Shown here: positions 50,781 through 63,300 of the stretch, one piece after another
Layout of the letters: the number at the start of each line of letters is the position of its first letter
Numbering within the stretch: the first letter of the stretch is position 1
Origin: Camarhynchus parvulus
Lineage: Eukaryota; Chordata; Aves; Passeriformes; Thraupidae
Length of the DNA: 64,000 bases
Direction of reading: 5' to 3'
NCBI RefSeq assembly: GCF_901933205.1
Contig: NC_044590.1
Coordinates: forward strand, 9,067,501 to 9,131,500
The notes under the pieces: generated by a model
Seen by the model: the letters and a program-made list of their open reading frames with translations, nothing else
The model's database searches: none
What the model was told of the DNA's origin: nothing
Translations under genes and position numbers: made by a program

Positions 50781-51848
50781 ACCAAAAACCCTGGGCAGCT
50801 CGGTCCTTCCCTTTGCTCAGCTCTGTGTGGACAGGCAGCCTGGCAGTGGCCCTGAGAGCATCAAACCCTGTGGCAAGCACACCTTTCGGTCTCTCTTTTT
50901 TTATGTGGCTGAAGGTATGCAGGAGTTTTATCCTTCTGAGAGCTCTGCCTCCCTCCTGAGCCCTGCTGGGACTGGGTGTCATAATGCTGACACCCTGGCT
51001 GCTCCCTTTGGAGAGACAGAATGAGATAAAATTAATTATTAATGTAAGAATTAATTAGGCAACATAACTAATTCAATAATAATTATTAATTATCAATGAC
51101 ATGATCTCTTTAAAGAGGGAAAGAGGAAAACAAGGCAGAACCAGTGATTCTGGCTGGGAGCCCCCTCTCTACCCACCAGGTCCTGCCCTCTCCCTCAATA
51201 AACAAGCAGCTCATCTTCCCTTCCACACACCCCAGCTCTCACCCAGCCTTGGCCTCTTGGAGAAGGGATGGTGCCTTAAAAAAAAAAAAAAATAAACCCA
51301 AACCCCAACAGAAATAGGTACCTGCCAGGAAAAAAAAATCAAACATATTTTCCGATGTGTCTTGGCTGTGGAAGGGGGATGTGACAGCCATGGAAAATGG
51401 ACAGATTCTACGAGCAATAAAAAATGGCTTTGCTTTTCCCCCCTCTTCTCCCCTTGCCTCTTTTCATGTGCTGCATTTCCTACAATCTGATTTTCTTCTC
51501 TGCAGCAAATACAGGTTTCAGGTTGCCGAGCGTGGGGCTGTGGTTTGAGAGCAGCAATGGAAACTCCCTGCGGTGGGAAGGGGCCGAAGGCACAGGGGGT
51601 GCAGCAGGGGAAGGAACGTGGGGCTGCTCTCACTGGGGTCTGCAGGCTCCCTGCAGGGGCACAGAGCTGAACCCTGCACTCTGCTCTGCGCTGGGCACTT
51701 TCCACTCAGTGCCTCCTGTCTCAGGCTGAGGGTGAGCATGCATCAGGAGCTGGGCTGTGCTAGAACAGGGGACCCAGCAGGGTCCCACCACCCCAAGGCC
51801 ATCCAGACCACAGGGATTATCTGTCTCTGGGCCTCTCACTGCTCAGAG

Positions 51849-52442
51849 TGATCCCGAGAAATGTCAGAAAGTCTCTTTCCCAGCCCAGCGCTTGCAGAAG
51901 GAGTCAGAGCTCTTCATTTCTCGGTCTCAAGGTTGTTTATTGTTCCTTATCTATAAAATATTTTCTCCTGTCCAGCTGAGGTCCATTCAGCAGGACAGTT
52001 CCAGGCACTCTGCCTGACCCTGGGGTGGTGTTATGTCTTTATACTAAAAACTACATGTACAATATTTACAATTACTTCCCAATACCTATCACCTATGTTA
52101 GACAGTGAGCTTCTACTCTAAACCAATCTAAAAGTGCCAACATCCCAGCAGAAGATGGAGGCCAAGAAGAAAAAGGAGAAAGGCTGGACATGCCCAGATC
52201 CCTCTATCTTGCCCCCTGAACCCCCAAAATCTACTTTTTCACCCCATGATAAATTCACTATTATTCTGCTTTCACTGTTGTGGCTTGCAGATCTTCATCT
52301 AAGGTTGGTAATTTGCTCCACAGGTCACAATCAAACCCACAGGCGTTTTGGGCTCTGTGCCAGGGTCTCTGAGCCCCCTGGCAGGGGTCCTGGCTGCTCA
52401 GGACAGCCAGAGGGATGTGCTGGGTTCCCACAATTACCCACA
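51849..52442 (-). mobile_element. Solo LTR, minus orientation
   Basis: On the - strand the element starts TGTGGGTAATTGTGGGAACC near 52442. It has TATAAA at 52042-52037 and AATAAA at 51941-51936, and it ends CTCGGGATCA at 51849, giving TG...CA termini. I recognise it as a high-copy songbird LTR from memory. TCAGAG at 51843-51848 recurs at 52449-52454, a few bases beyond the right terminus, so the exact right edge is uncertain. Confidence 0.65.
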
Positions 52443-53660
52443 GGAGGGTCAGAGCTGGGTTTGCTGGTGACCCCTGCCTGCCTGTGCAGTCCCCTGGGGC
52501 ACTGCCCTGCCTGGCTGCTGGCCAGGTGCCCGCCTCTCCCAGCCTGCTGGGGAGAAGTGAAAGTGCTTCTCCCCATTCCCGATGAGCTCTTTGTTTACAG
52601 GGACTGCAAATATTTATCCAAAGTGCAGCGCTCTGGCAGAGACATCAGGTCTCTTTTCCACACCTTTGGGCCATCTCCTTCTTTTTATTTATTTCCTTGA
52701 GGATCTTCCCTGCCGTAAATCACTGCTGGCAACATCAGCCGGGGGCTGATGGGATTCAGCTGCCCGCTGGCATTTTGGCTGTGAACTGCAGGAGCACCTC
52801 TCCTTCTCCTTTCAGGGGATGGGTTCATCCTACAAACAGGGAAAACAATGGGGTTTTCTAGAGGCTATTTCCCTAGATCAGGGGGCTTTGAGGCAATTGG
52901 GACAAATGAGAGGCATCATCTCCATCCCTACCACCCATGCAGGCACTGCCAGCGTGGCTCAGCTGGGTGAGCTTTGAGCTCTGAGCTCTGCCTGCCCATC
53001 ACTGTCCATGCTCTCACCAGATAAAACATCCTTTGAGAAAGAAAAGTGACTTACTGCATTAGATTCTGGCATGAGTAAACACTCGTGCTAGAATTTGCCA
53101 GTCTTTCAGGAACTGCAAGTATTTTCCCAGTGTCAAATGTTCATGCAGATACTGTATAAATAATGACCTCGATTATGTCAGTTATTACAATGAGCAGAGC
53201 TCTGGGCTTTGGTTCATAACAGTATCTGCAAATCAGTGTCTTGACTTTTTTGCTCTTCTTGGGAGATTGCTCTGAGGCCAAACGTCTGTGGATTTGGACA
53301 GGGCTGTGGCAGGCTGCCAGCGCCTGCCTGCACTGGGGCCAAGTGCTGCATCCCCAGGACATGGCAGAGCTGTTTGGGGAGAAATTTGGGGTGTGTGACT
53401 TCCTGGGGGGGCTGGCTGTGCACCATAGGGACCTCTGTCCATGGCTCCTCCTGCAGCAATCCCTAAAGGAAAGCACAGACTGGTCTGCAGCAGAGGATGT
53501 GGGGACACCCCAGAGGGAGCTGGGTGTGGGAGACTGGTCCAGGGCTGTGTCCCTGAGGAGGTGCAAGCAGGGCAGGGAAATGTGGAGCTGTACCTTTGAG
53601 AACACAGTGATGTCCCTGGGGCTGGGGGTTTTGGGGGCTCCTTCTGCCCCTCCCAAGCCT
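52443..53660. other. Intergenic, no recognisable gene
   Basis: Mixed-composition DNA with no recognised exon or repeat. The 208-codon minus ORF and the 221-codon plus ORF overlap each other. Confidence 0.4.
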
Positions 53661-53664
53661 TGGT

Positions 53665-53926
53665 GTGTAGCCACATTTCTCTTCAGAGAGAAAAGCAAGG
53701 CACAACTTCCCAAGGATATTTTATGGGATTCACATTCTCTGAACCTCAGAGAAAAAAAACAAACCAATTCTTATCTCATTTGCTGCTCCTCCTGTTGTTC
53801 ACAAGTGGAATGCATTGTGGAAGAATTGTTTTTCCTTTCTTTGAGGTTCAGAGAATGTGAATCCCAGAAATATCCTTGGGACGTTGTGCCTTGCTTTTCT
53901 CTCTGAAGAGAAATGTGGGGCTACAC
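53665..53926. repeat. Fold-back inverted repeat with arms of about 107 bp
   Basis: The left arm, 53665-53772 (from GTGTAGCC), and the right arm, 53821-53926 (to GGCTACAC), are reverse complements with only a few mismatches and small indels. The loop is 48 bp. Shared landmarks are CTTCAGAGAGAAAAGCAAGG and ATTCACATTCTCTGAACCTC. It could be a MITE-like element or two inverted LTR fragments. Confidence 0.85.
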
Positions 53927-54606
53927 TGGTGCCTCTTGGGGGATGGACCTGAGATGGGAGGGGGGAGGCACCTGGGGAAGTTGGGAACACCCCTGGGTGG
54001 GATGAGCAATTAATGAACCCTGATTGCCCTTGGAGAACATCTGGAATCAGCCTCTGCTCCTCACCCAAGCTTGGCACTTGCAGGAATCTCCCTTTTTCTC
54101 TCAGCCTGTCCCAGGGGCTGCTCCCAGAGGCACGAGTGAACCAAGAACACAGAACAGCACCAGACCAGCAGCTCTGCTGCTTCTCCAGTGGGAGAAATGG
54201 CATCCACAGGCTGTGGGTGAGGAGAGCACCAGTGGGAAATGGCCAGGCAAAGGCAAACTGAAGCTAATATGAGTCTGTTTTTTCTCCAGATTGCTCTGTT
54301 CATTCACAATCTTTCTTTGATAAAATAGTAGAAAATCAGAGGCAACATACACTGCCTTCCAAATGTAAAAGGAGGGATGGAAAAAGAGCCAGGAAGAGAA
54401 GGCAGCTCCAGCACAGAGAGTGATGCAGAGGGGCCATCTGAGAGGCACAAACAGAGTAACTGCACTCAGTCTGTCAGCAGCCTTCATCTGCTGCTCCTTC
54501 CATGCAGGAATTTCCCATTAATAGCCAGTGTCTGAATCTGCAAATTAAAACAAACAAACAAAAAACCAAAAAACCCCAACAACAACAAAAAACCAACAAC
54601 AAAAAA

Positions 54607-54770
54607 ATATGTATATTTATATTTATACTTTATACTTATATTTATACTTATATTTATACTTATATTTATATTTATATTTATAGTTATAGTTATAGTTATA
54701 GTTATAGTTATAGTTATATTTACATTTACATTTACATTTACATTTATATTTATATTTATATTATGGAAAA
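54607..54770 (+). repeat. AT-rich hexamer array in homogeneous blocks
   Basis: Consecutive blocks of TTATAN-type hexamers: alternating TTATAC/TTATAT, then about six to seven copies of TTATAG, then about five TTACAT, then TTATAT. An AAC-rich stretch precedes it at 54545-54606. Confidence 0.9.
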
Positions 54771-56555
54771 TAAATACTTTTTGTTTTCCAGGCTTGAAGC
54801 AGCTGCACAGCATCTCCCAAGATGATGGCTGCAAAGATGAAACCAAAATCAGGCACCAGTTTCACATCAGACAGGAGCAGTGTTCTGGAACCATGTCCTT
54901 TCCTCATCTCCCACTCTTCTTTCTTCCTCCTGCCCTCAGCTTGTCAGAAGCTGTGCATTGCTCATTTGGGATGCTTACAGGGTACATGTGAGAAATGAGG
55001 TTGAGAGTTGGATTGCTTTGATTTTAGCCAGAGACTACAGAGTAGGTGAGAGTCTCCAAAAGAGAAGGGAAAAAAACCCTAAGAGGAAAAAAAAAAAAAA
55101 AGAAAAAAACATTCTTACAAATTTCCAGCAGTTTTTATTGTAGGTGGAACTGGAAATGGATGTAGTTTGACACTTCTAGCTACAAGGCTCTGATTTCATT
55201 TGCCTTTAACTTTCTCAGACTCAAAACACTTGGCCTGAACCTCTCCTGGCTGGCTGCACATCAGCCAAAACAGCACCTCCATTTGCAAGGACAGGGTTCA
55301 GGCAACAGAAAAGCATTTTCTGCACAAGGCTCCATCAACCCCCTGCTCTGGCAGGGAGGTGCACTTCCCCAAAGGTGCATTAGCTGGAGATGAGATGAAA
55401 ACCTACCCAGGCTATAGCCTCTGGAAAACTGAGGTCTGCCTGGCACAGAAGGCAAAAAATCTGAGAGTTTGAGTTCGAATTTGTGCCTTTTATTGGCTGA
55501 TGTGGAAGGAAATGGTGCAGCCTTGCTCTGAGGCATGAAGGGTGTTAATGTTGAGCCCCAGCCTTGTGCAGAAAGCAGAACTTCCACTGCACTGTGCCAA
55601 CACAATTCCTAAAATCCAGACTGAAATTTACCCTTCCAGTCCAAAGTGGAGATCCACTTTCTTTCTCCTTGCCCTCCTGCTTTGGGAAATGACCCAGGGA
55701 GGAATTCAGGAGGCTAGGGAGCTTTCGGGTCAGAGTTCTCATTTCTCCTTGTTCCAGGACTTTTCCAGCCATGCTCTGGAGAGGGGAGCACACAACACCC
55801 TCTGCACGTTCACTGGGGGTCCCCAGGACTGGCGCATCAATGCAGGAACAAAACAACAAAATACCCTGTCTGTGTCCTGACTCCAGCAGCCAGGATCCAT
55901 CCTGAGCCAGCTCCACCCTTCCCTTACAAAACTGGAGAAAGGATTTCTCCAACACTTTCTTGCAGATAGATCAGCAGCAAAGAAGGGAGTTTCCATTCCT
56001 TGTGTGCTGGTCCAACACTGCCAAAACCCTCCTTGCTTCTGCCTGGGATCTGACAGCACCAGGCAAAACCTTCCTGGCTGCAGGGCCAGCTCTGGGCAGT
56101 TGTTATGGCCTGGACCAGCTGAGGAGCTTTGGGGGAGCCAGGAACTGCAGCATTAAAAACCTAAAGAAGGAACAAGTGGTGACTGCTCAGAGCGGATCTT
56201 GGCCGTGGCACCTGAGTCAGCCCTTCGCCCTGGCTGGCAGCACTGAGGTCTCCTTAGCAACAACATTTCAATATTTAACACCAAATCCATGTGCCCAAAT
56301 GACCTTCCAGGTCCTTTCCATGGTGTTGCTGCTGAGCTGGCTCCAGGAGTGTGGCAGCTGCCAACTAAGCCACGGCCAGCTCAAGGTTTCCTCTGCTGCT
56401 CCCAGACGAGCACTCACTGGGCTTGCCATGATCTGGTGCTCAGCACTGGTGAGCTCATGGGCAGGGTGGAGCCTGCAGCAGAAACAGTGTCTGACTAGGA
56501 GGTTAAAGAAAGCCAAAGTCCAGAGAGGCCATGGACAGAGACCATCCTGTTGTAG

Positions 56556-56828
56556 CCACCAGATGGAGAAGGAAAAAAGGAAGAAGAGGAAGAAGAAGAG
56601 GAGGAAGAAGAGGAAGGAGAAGGAGGAGAAGGAGAAGAAGGAGAAGGAGCAGGAGAAGGAGCAGGAGAAGGAGAAGGAGGAGAAGGAGAAGGAGAAGGAG
56701 AAGGAGAAGGAGAAGGAGAAGGAGAAGGAGAAGGAGAAGGAGAAGGAGAAGGAGAAGGAGAAGGAGAAGGAGAAGGAGAAGGAGAAGGAGAAGGAGAAGG
56801 AGAAGGAGAAGGAGAAGGAGAAGGAGAT
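56556..56828 (+). repeat. Homopurine tract with (GGAGAA)n core
   Basis: About 270 nt of purine on the + strand, with only two pyrimidines (C at about 56650 and 56662). From about 56684 to 56826 it is a near-perfect GGAGAA hexamer of about 24 copies. All six frames stay open, so the lysine/glutamate, arginine, leucine and serine/proline ORFs here are artefacts. Confidence 0.95.
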
Positions 56829-57224
56829 GTGCTTGGAGATGCAATCTGCAAAGAGGTGTAAAATACAGCTGGCAGTAAAGTCCTGATCCCATCATTGTCC
56901 TGACTTTGGGGAAGGACAGGGGAGATGGTCACAAAGTGACCAGCTGGGCTGATGGGGCCTGGGGGTGGTCCATGGACAGAGGAGGGCAGTGGGTCTGACT
57001 GGCCGTGAGGAGCTAATGGAAGCTGAGGGAGGCAAGGCCATGGCTGGAGGCTGTGCAGCCAGGATGATGGGCAGTGTCTGGGCTTGCAAGGGCACACTCA
57101 AGAGAAAGTCAGCAAAACAGAGATGTGGGAGCTGCAGGAGCTCAGCACTTCTCACTCCAGTAAGTGGCTGTTTATTCTGGTTGTTATGAAAAGCAGGACT
57201 GACACTGCAAACCACAGCTCTCCT

Positions 57225-57313
57225 TCCTTCCTTCCATCCATCCATCCATCCATCCATCCATCCATCCATCCATCCATCCATCCATCCATCCATCCATCCA
57301 TCCATCCATCCAT
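57225..57313 (+). repeat. (TCCA)n microsatellite
   Basis: About 20 perfect TCCA tetramers (57233-57313) preceded by three CTTC units. Likely polymorphic in length. Confidence 0.95.
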
Positions 57314-60300
57314 TTGCTCGCCCATCCCTGGGGTATCTAAGCACCTCCAAAGCAAACTGTGTTTATTTTCTATAGATTCATCCAAGAAACTCTAGCACTG
57401 CACCTGCCTTCCCCCTGAAACCTTCCTCTGTGCCTCCAAGCATCAGTGTGCAGTCACAGTGTGTGCATGGAGAGGGAACAGCCCTGCCCCAAAGCAGGAG
57501 CTGGGGGATGCTTTATGAAAAGCAGTTACAGCCATTCTTGGAAGACTTTGGCTCCGAGCCCCTCTGCCACATTCTTAGGAGAGATCATATCAAAAAAACT
57601 ATTTTTACTAAAATTGTAGTGGTAACAGGCTCCAGATGTCTGTTGTTATGTAATAGGGTTTGTTTTAATGGATCCAACTTCCAGATGTGCAGCGTGGGCT
57701 CAGGGTGTCTGCTTGGTCCTCTGTGGGCCAGGGGGAGCAGCCAGCTCTGCTCTCCCTGCTGTGCCACAGGGGGCAGCTGCCTCCATGGCACATGGGATTG
57801 CTCCTGCTCTTCCTGGTCCTTTCTGGTACAGCTTCTGTCATCCTGGGCTCATCTCAGGTTCCACACCTCATTTTGGGACAAAAGCAGGAAGGGTCACTTT
57901 GGTCCTCCCATGGGACTCCTTGGGACTATCTGTAGGTGTCACCATCACACACATGGGAAGTATCATTTGGGGATTCTGATTAAACAGTGACTGAAGATTG
58001 GAAGCCAAAGGGAATTAATCGGATTGACCACGTCTTGATTTCCCAGGGCCCATTTTGTGCTTTCCCTGCTGTGAGAAAAACTTGGGCAGGATGACTGCTA
58101 GGAGGAATGAACCAGACAGAGGCTTCCTCAAGCAGAAACCTTTTGGACTTGAAAGTGAAAAGCATCATAGGAAAGAGACTGTCACCTTCCCATGGAGCCT
58201 GTGGGAACAGCTCAGTAAGCACCAATGGGACCAGCCCACACATCCTTCTGGACCAGTTTCTATGCTGTCATTGATGGTTTCCAGCTGAGCTCTTGCCTTG
58301 GTTCATCTTGGTGAGGTTCACTTCCCTGCTGGAAGCTGAAGGGAAGGTTTCTGAAGGCATTTCCAGGCCTGGTGGTTTCCCCTTCCCTCAGTGCAGGTCT
58401 TGGTGCCACAGGATCAGTGTCCCCCTTCTCCAGCTCTGCAACTAGCTGGAAAATTGGCTGCTCCCCCATTTGATAGGAAGAGCTCCAAGGAGGGAGGCAG
58501 CAGTCTGCTAGGTGGACAGGGGGATGAGTGGTGCATGCTAAGCCAAGGAGGATTTAAATTCAAAGTGTGTGGCTCTGTGCCATTGCTATTAGCATCTGCT
58601 AATGAAATGCTAAGACTTATTAAGTGTGCAGCTCGAGGAGGGAGATTTAAAGGGATGTACTTGGACTGAGAGCAAGAGGCTTAAGTGCTTCCTGGAGAGC
58701 AGAGAGAAGGGAACGCCCAGGGCTGGCTCCCCTGAGCAGAAAATGGACCTGCCACCTGATGGCAGAAGGAAAGAGCTGGAGAGTCAATACCAACCCTGTA
58801 GCACCCCATGGGACACGAGCAGAGCCACAGCTCTGAGGAGAAGGGAGATCAGGGGGGCAGAGACAGATCTGCCCCTGTGGAGGGGCACTGACCCTGCCCC
58901 AGCATCACTGACCAGCCAGGCTGGGACCTCTGAGGCAGCTCAGGAAAAAGTGTGGTGAGAGAAGCTTCCTGTGGGTTTGCTGTGTCTCAGTTTGAACCTC
59001 CCTAGTGCCAAAAAAATCAACACAGACCAGTGGGACAAAATCAGCACTCAGCTGGAGCCTGGGAAGTCCAAGGGGGAAAAGAACTGGTCTGGGTTCTCGA
59101 GTTCACATCCACTCTTGTGCTTGATTTTATCTGCAGCAAGGCTTTTGCAGAGCTGGGTTTGCTTTGCATTGCAGTCACGTGCCTGTCTCAGTGATTTGGT
59201 TTTCTCTCTCTGCTCTTTGCAGAGCAGCACAAGGCAGGCTCTGGGGCTCTGCTGTGCACATGAAGGAGGCCTCGGCCACAGAGTCAATTGGAAAGCCATC
59301 TGCTCCCACCAGTGAGGATGTTTCAATGGTTTTATGAAAGAAAGGGACTCTTCTTCTCCTCTCTTTCTCCTTTTTATTCTCCTTTTCTTCCTGTGAGGAA
59401 GCCATACGTGTGCACAGACAGCCTTGCCAGAAATGTGGTGTTTATCAGAGGTGCATTCCCCCCATTGCCACGGGACAGAGCCTGATGGAGGGGTGAGAGG
59501 GGAGGGGAGAGGGGATACAAAGGCATCCCCAGCCCAGGAGACAGCCGTGGAAGGTGTGGAAACAAAGCAGGGGAAATGAATGAGCACTTCATGGCGGGCC
59601 CTTCCCCCCAGCACGTCCCTGTGAAATGTGGAGATTAGGTGGAAAATCCATACAGAAGGGAAGTGTATGCCTTTAGCAGAGCAGGGCTCCCCACAGGCCA
59701 GCTAATTGTTCTGAATGGATGTCCTGCTCACAGACAGGCTTTTCTTAGTTTGTTTTCCTGCTTTGACCAAGTGTTTCTGCTGTTAACCCTTCTTCCATGG
59801 GAGGACAGTGGATGGGAAAGAGGGAACTGTCCCTGCCCTGTTTAACCAGGGCAGCAACACCTGACCCCTCCAAGGGCTTCCAAAAGTCACAAGGGGGGAA
59901 AACATTTCGGGATGAGGTGTGAGAGGTGAGCACACAGTTCTGATAACAAACAGCCAAGGAAGGGGGGCTGCTGCTGGAAGGAGAGTGCTGAAGCACTCCT
60001 GCTTGTTTCCTGGCCAGCGCCTGGACTGGCAGGGATGGGGCACGGAGGAGACTGAGTTACCTTCCAGGTTTAACCATTAGTTATTTTTACAGTGCAAAAG
60101 GATTTCTCCAACACCTTCAAAGGCCAACACCCTCGGGGGAATGATGCCTCATGTGGCATTCAGAGCAGGTGAGCAAATGTGGAAAGATGAGCATGGAAGA
60201 GGTATCTGGGCACTTTGCCAATGGGAGATCACATCTGCAAGCTGGCTGTGCTGGGCAGGGAGAGGGTACTGCCCTCTGAGGCCCTGCCCTGAGCCACTCC

Positions 60301-63300
60301 AGCCCCAGGTGTGGCACTCACACATGGTCTCTTGCATGGTAAAGAGGTGATTCACAAGGAGAACAGAAGGGAGGGTTGTCAGACATGGCTTAAACCAAGA
60401 TGGGGAAAGCTGATGTCCTGGAGGATGTTCTTGGTTGTTCTTGTCCTGGAGGATGTCTTCTTGGTCACAGCAAGCACCCAGCTGATCCAAGTGCCAACTC
60501 CTCTGGGGACACCACTGCTTAGGGCCTGGGTTGCTCAAAGCAACTTGGGAAGGGAGGAGGAAACAGCCACATGATGGGAGAGGGGAGAGCCAAAGCAAGG
60601 GGCACTCAGTGCCTGCTGAGGCAGGCAAGGCTCAGCATCAGAGCCTGCAGGCCAAGGGGGAGGGTGGGACAGCCAGAGTCAGCCCAGTGTGAATGGATCT
60701 ATCAGGTCTGACCATGGGGAGTCCTTCCAGCCAGCCCTGATGAGGGCTGGGGATCAGGGCAGGCAGGAGGGCACAGGGTGGAACTCCCAGACCAGCTCTT
60801 GCTCAGCTTCACTCCCTCCCTGCAGCCTTGGGCAGGATTTCTGCTGCTGGGCTGAGCTCCCAGTGAGGGCATCCATCCCATGGCTGGGGAGAGCCTGGTG
60901 GTGGCTGACAACTGCAGGCAGGCAGCAATGGCTCTGAGCTGGATCCTGCAACTCAGAACCTGCCCCTGTCCCCAGGGTGTCTCCTGGCCATCAGACAGCT
61001 CATGGCCACACATCCCCGCTCTGGCCAGCTCCAAACGGGATGCTAGAGGGATGAAGGAGCAGGCAAGCCCTTGTCTCCTGCTTTGCCATAACCATCCTCA
61101 ACACTTCTGTGGCAGACACATCCTATCCCCCCTGCTACCCACTCACATCCACGGCCTGGGGGTGCCAAGAGCTGCAGTAGCTCAGCAGAGGAGGGCAGAG
61201 CATGGCCAAGGCAGCGTGTTGAAAATACCACCACTAATTACACAATGGGTTCCTTATGCTCCCTGGAAATGCAATCTGGGGGAGGACTCCCAGCCAATTC
61301 ATGTTTTAGGGCAAATCAAGGCGATATATTACTCGACTCAGCTCCTAAATTTGGTCATACTTCAGCTGGTGTTTTCAGATGTTTGTGAGTTAGGTTGGCC
61401 AATGCCACAGAGAAAAGCCATGGGGCAATTATCCTAATGAGGAACAAATGCATTGCTTCTGCAAGTTATTTGGTGCTTGGAAAGAGCCCTCCCCATTGCA
61501 TGACTCCTTTGTGCAGAGTTAACCCCTGCTGAGACCCTGGGGAGGTCATTTTTTCTGGGAGATGAGAAGGAAATTCAGTGCCCATCAGATCGCTGGGGTT
61601 AAACACTGTGCAATGCATGAAGCTTTCACAGCATCTGGCAGCAGCCTCAGTGGCTTCACTGGCCCTGAGCACCTTTTTCCCTTCAGGCTGTGTGTCCTGC
61701 AGGGGTGCAAAGGACCAGCCTAGGACAGCCCAGCTGCCTTTGGGGCCAGAGCAGCCCTGCAGAGATCAGCCTGGGCAGTGTGTCTTGGACAAAGCAGCAT
61801 CTTCGCCATGTGGATGAGCAAGGCGTCTCTTGCCCCTAAATCCCAGCCTGCAGGTGCTGGTGATGCCATGTGAGGGTCTCCTTGCTTGTAGGACCCTGCA
61901 GGGGAACAGGATGAGTTCAGACAAAGACCTGACCCTTCCCAGCTGGCCAATGGCTCTGCAGACCTGTCCCAGCATCATATCCCCAGCACCCAGGGGGCTT
62001 CTGAAAGAACCAGCAGAAACTCCTGGCCCTCTTGGCCCACCCACTGTGCCTCATTTTCCTCCTTTTTTTAGAACGTGCCCAGGTGATTTAGAGGCAGTAA
62101 GGACCATCCTGCCTCTGACCATCCCAACTCACAGCCCCTCACAGCAGCTCTTCCCTCAGCCCTGTTGGAGAGCCCATAGACCAGTGGTGCTCAGGCTCTT
62201 GTGTGGCCTCAGTCATCGAGGGGACAGAACCTCATCCATTCCCCAGACCCAATTTCAGAGCTTTTAAATGGGCTTCCAACCCAGACATCCCAGCATTGTT
62301 CTGTGGATTCAGCATCTCAGTGGTGCCTGACTGAGTCCCCATGGCCAGGTGTTGTGTGGTGAGGGGGGCTCCAGCAGCTTGCTGCACCTTTCTGGCAAGC
62401 AGCCCATCCAAAGCCAGACCCTCAATTTCTGCACATCCACCCCTCTCTGTATGAGCCTGTGGCTCACACCAAGCTTCCACCAGCTGCCCCAGTCCCACAG
62501 GAATGCAGGGTGGGTGACAAGGGACATGGCAGGATTGCTGGAACAGGCAAACCCCCATCTGTGCAGGACTCCTGGCCTCATCCACAGCGGGTGCAGGAGC
62601 ACAGGCTGGAGGAGCTGCTTCTCTCCAAATCCTTTTTTGCTTTTGTATTTTTCTTTCTTCTTTTCCTGCCTTCTGCAGAAGGGCCCAGATGCCTTTACTT
62701 TGGCTGGGCTCCCTTGGCCAGCAGCCCGTGGAGGCACCAGGAGCACCGTGTGCGAGTGCGTGAGCCTGTGTGTGCAATATCAATACACAGGAATGGAAGA
62801 GGACCAGCACATAAACATTCTTTACTGTTTGGGTCACAGCCCGGGGAGCTGTAAGAGCTTTTGTGCTGTTTTGAACACACAGACTAAATAGAGAGGGAGC
62901 AAGTAGAGCAGAGAGGATGAGAGGCTGGGAGAGACAGGGTGGGAGGATGAGCAGGAAGGAGAAGTGAGGAGGATCCCCTGCACACCATGGGGTCTGACAG
63001 GAGTGGGCAGGGGAGGTGCTGGTGCAAGGCTGGGAGCTCCCAAGGACAGCCACATCTGCTCCACACTAGGGCTAGGCTGGGGGTGGGAGGCAGACCAGCT
63101 TGGGGCTGCTCCTCACATATATTTTTCTGCATTAAAGTAAAAGGTAAAATAATAATAATAATGCTGGAAGCTGGCTGGAGGCTGAAATAACCAGGATTCC
63201 TGTGCAGATCTCGTTAGAGTGGCTTCAGTGTCAGTTTGGGAATGAGGAGGAGGGGGCTGTGCTGGAAGTGTTTCTGCAGCAGGCGAGGGAAGGACGGTCT

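Noticed and set aside
53241..53906. 221-codon plus ORF crossing the fold-back repeat
   Set aside because: It runs into the inverted repeat, where the same arm is read twice; no known domain.
55960..56886. 308-codon plus ORF with a Lys/Glu repeat, and the poly-Leu, poly-Arg and Ser-Pro ORFs in the other frames
   Set aside because: They are by-products of the GGAGAA repeat, which contains no stop in any frame.
57152..57395. ORFs with Met-Asp-Gly-Trp or Ile-His-Pro-Ser repeats
   Set aside because: They are translations of the (TCCA)n microsatellite.
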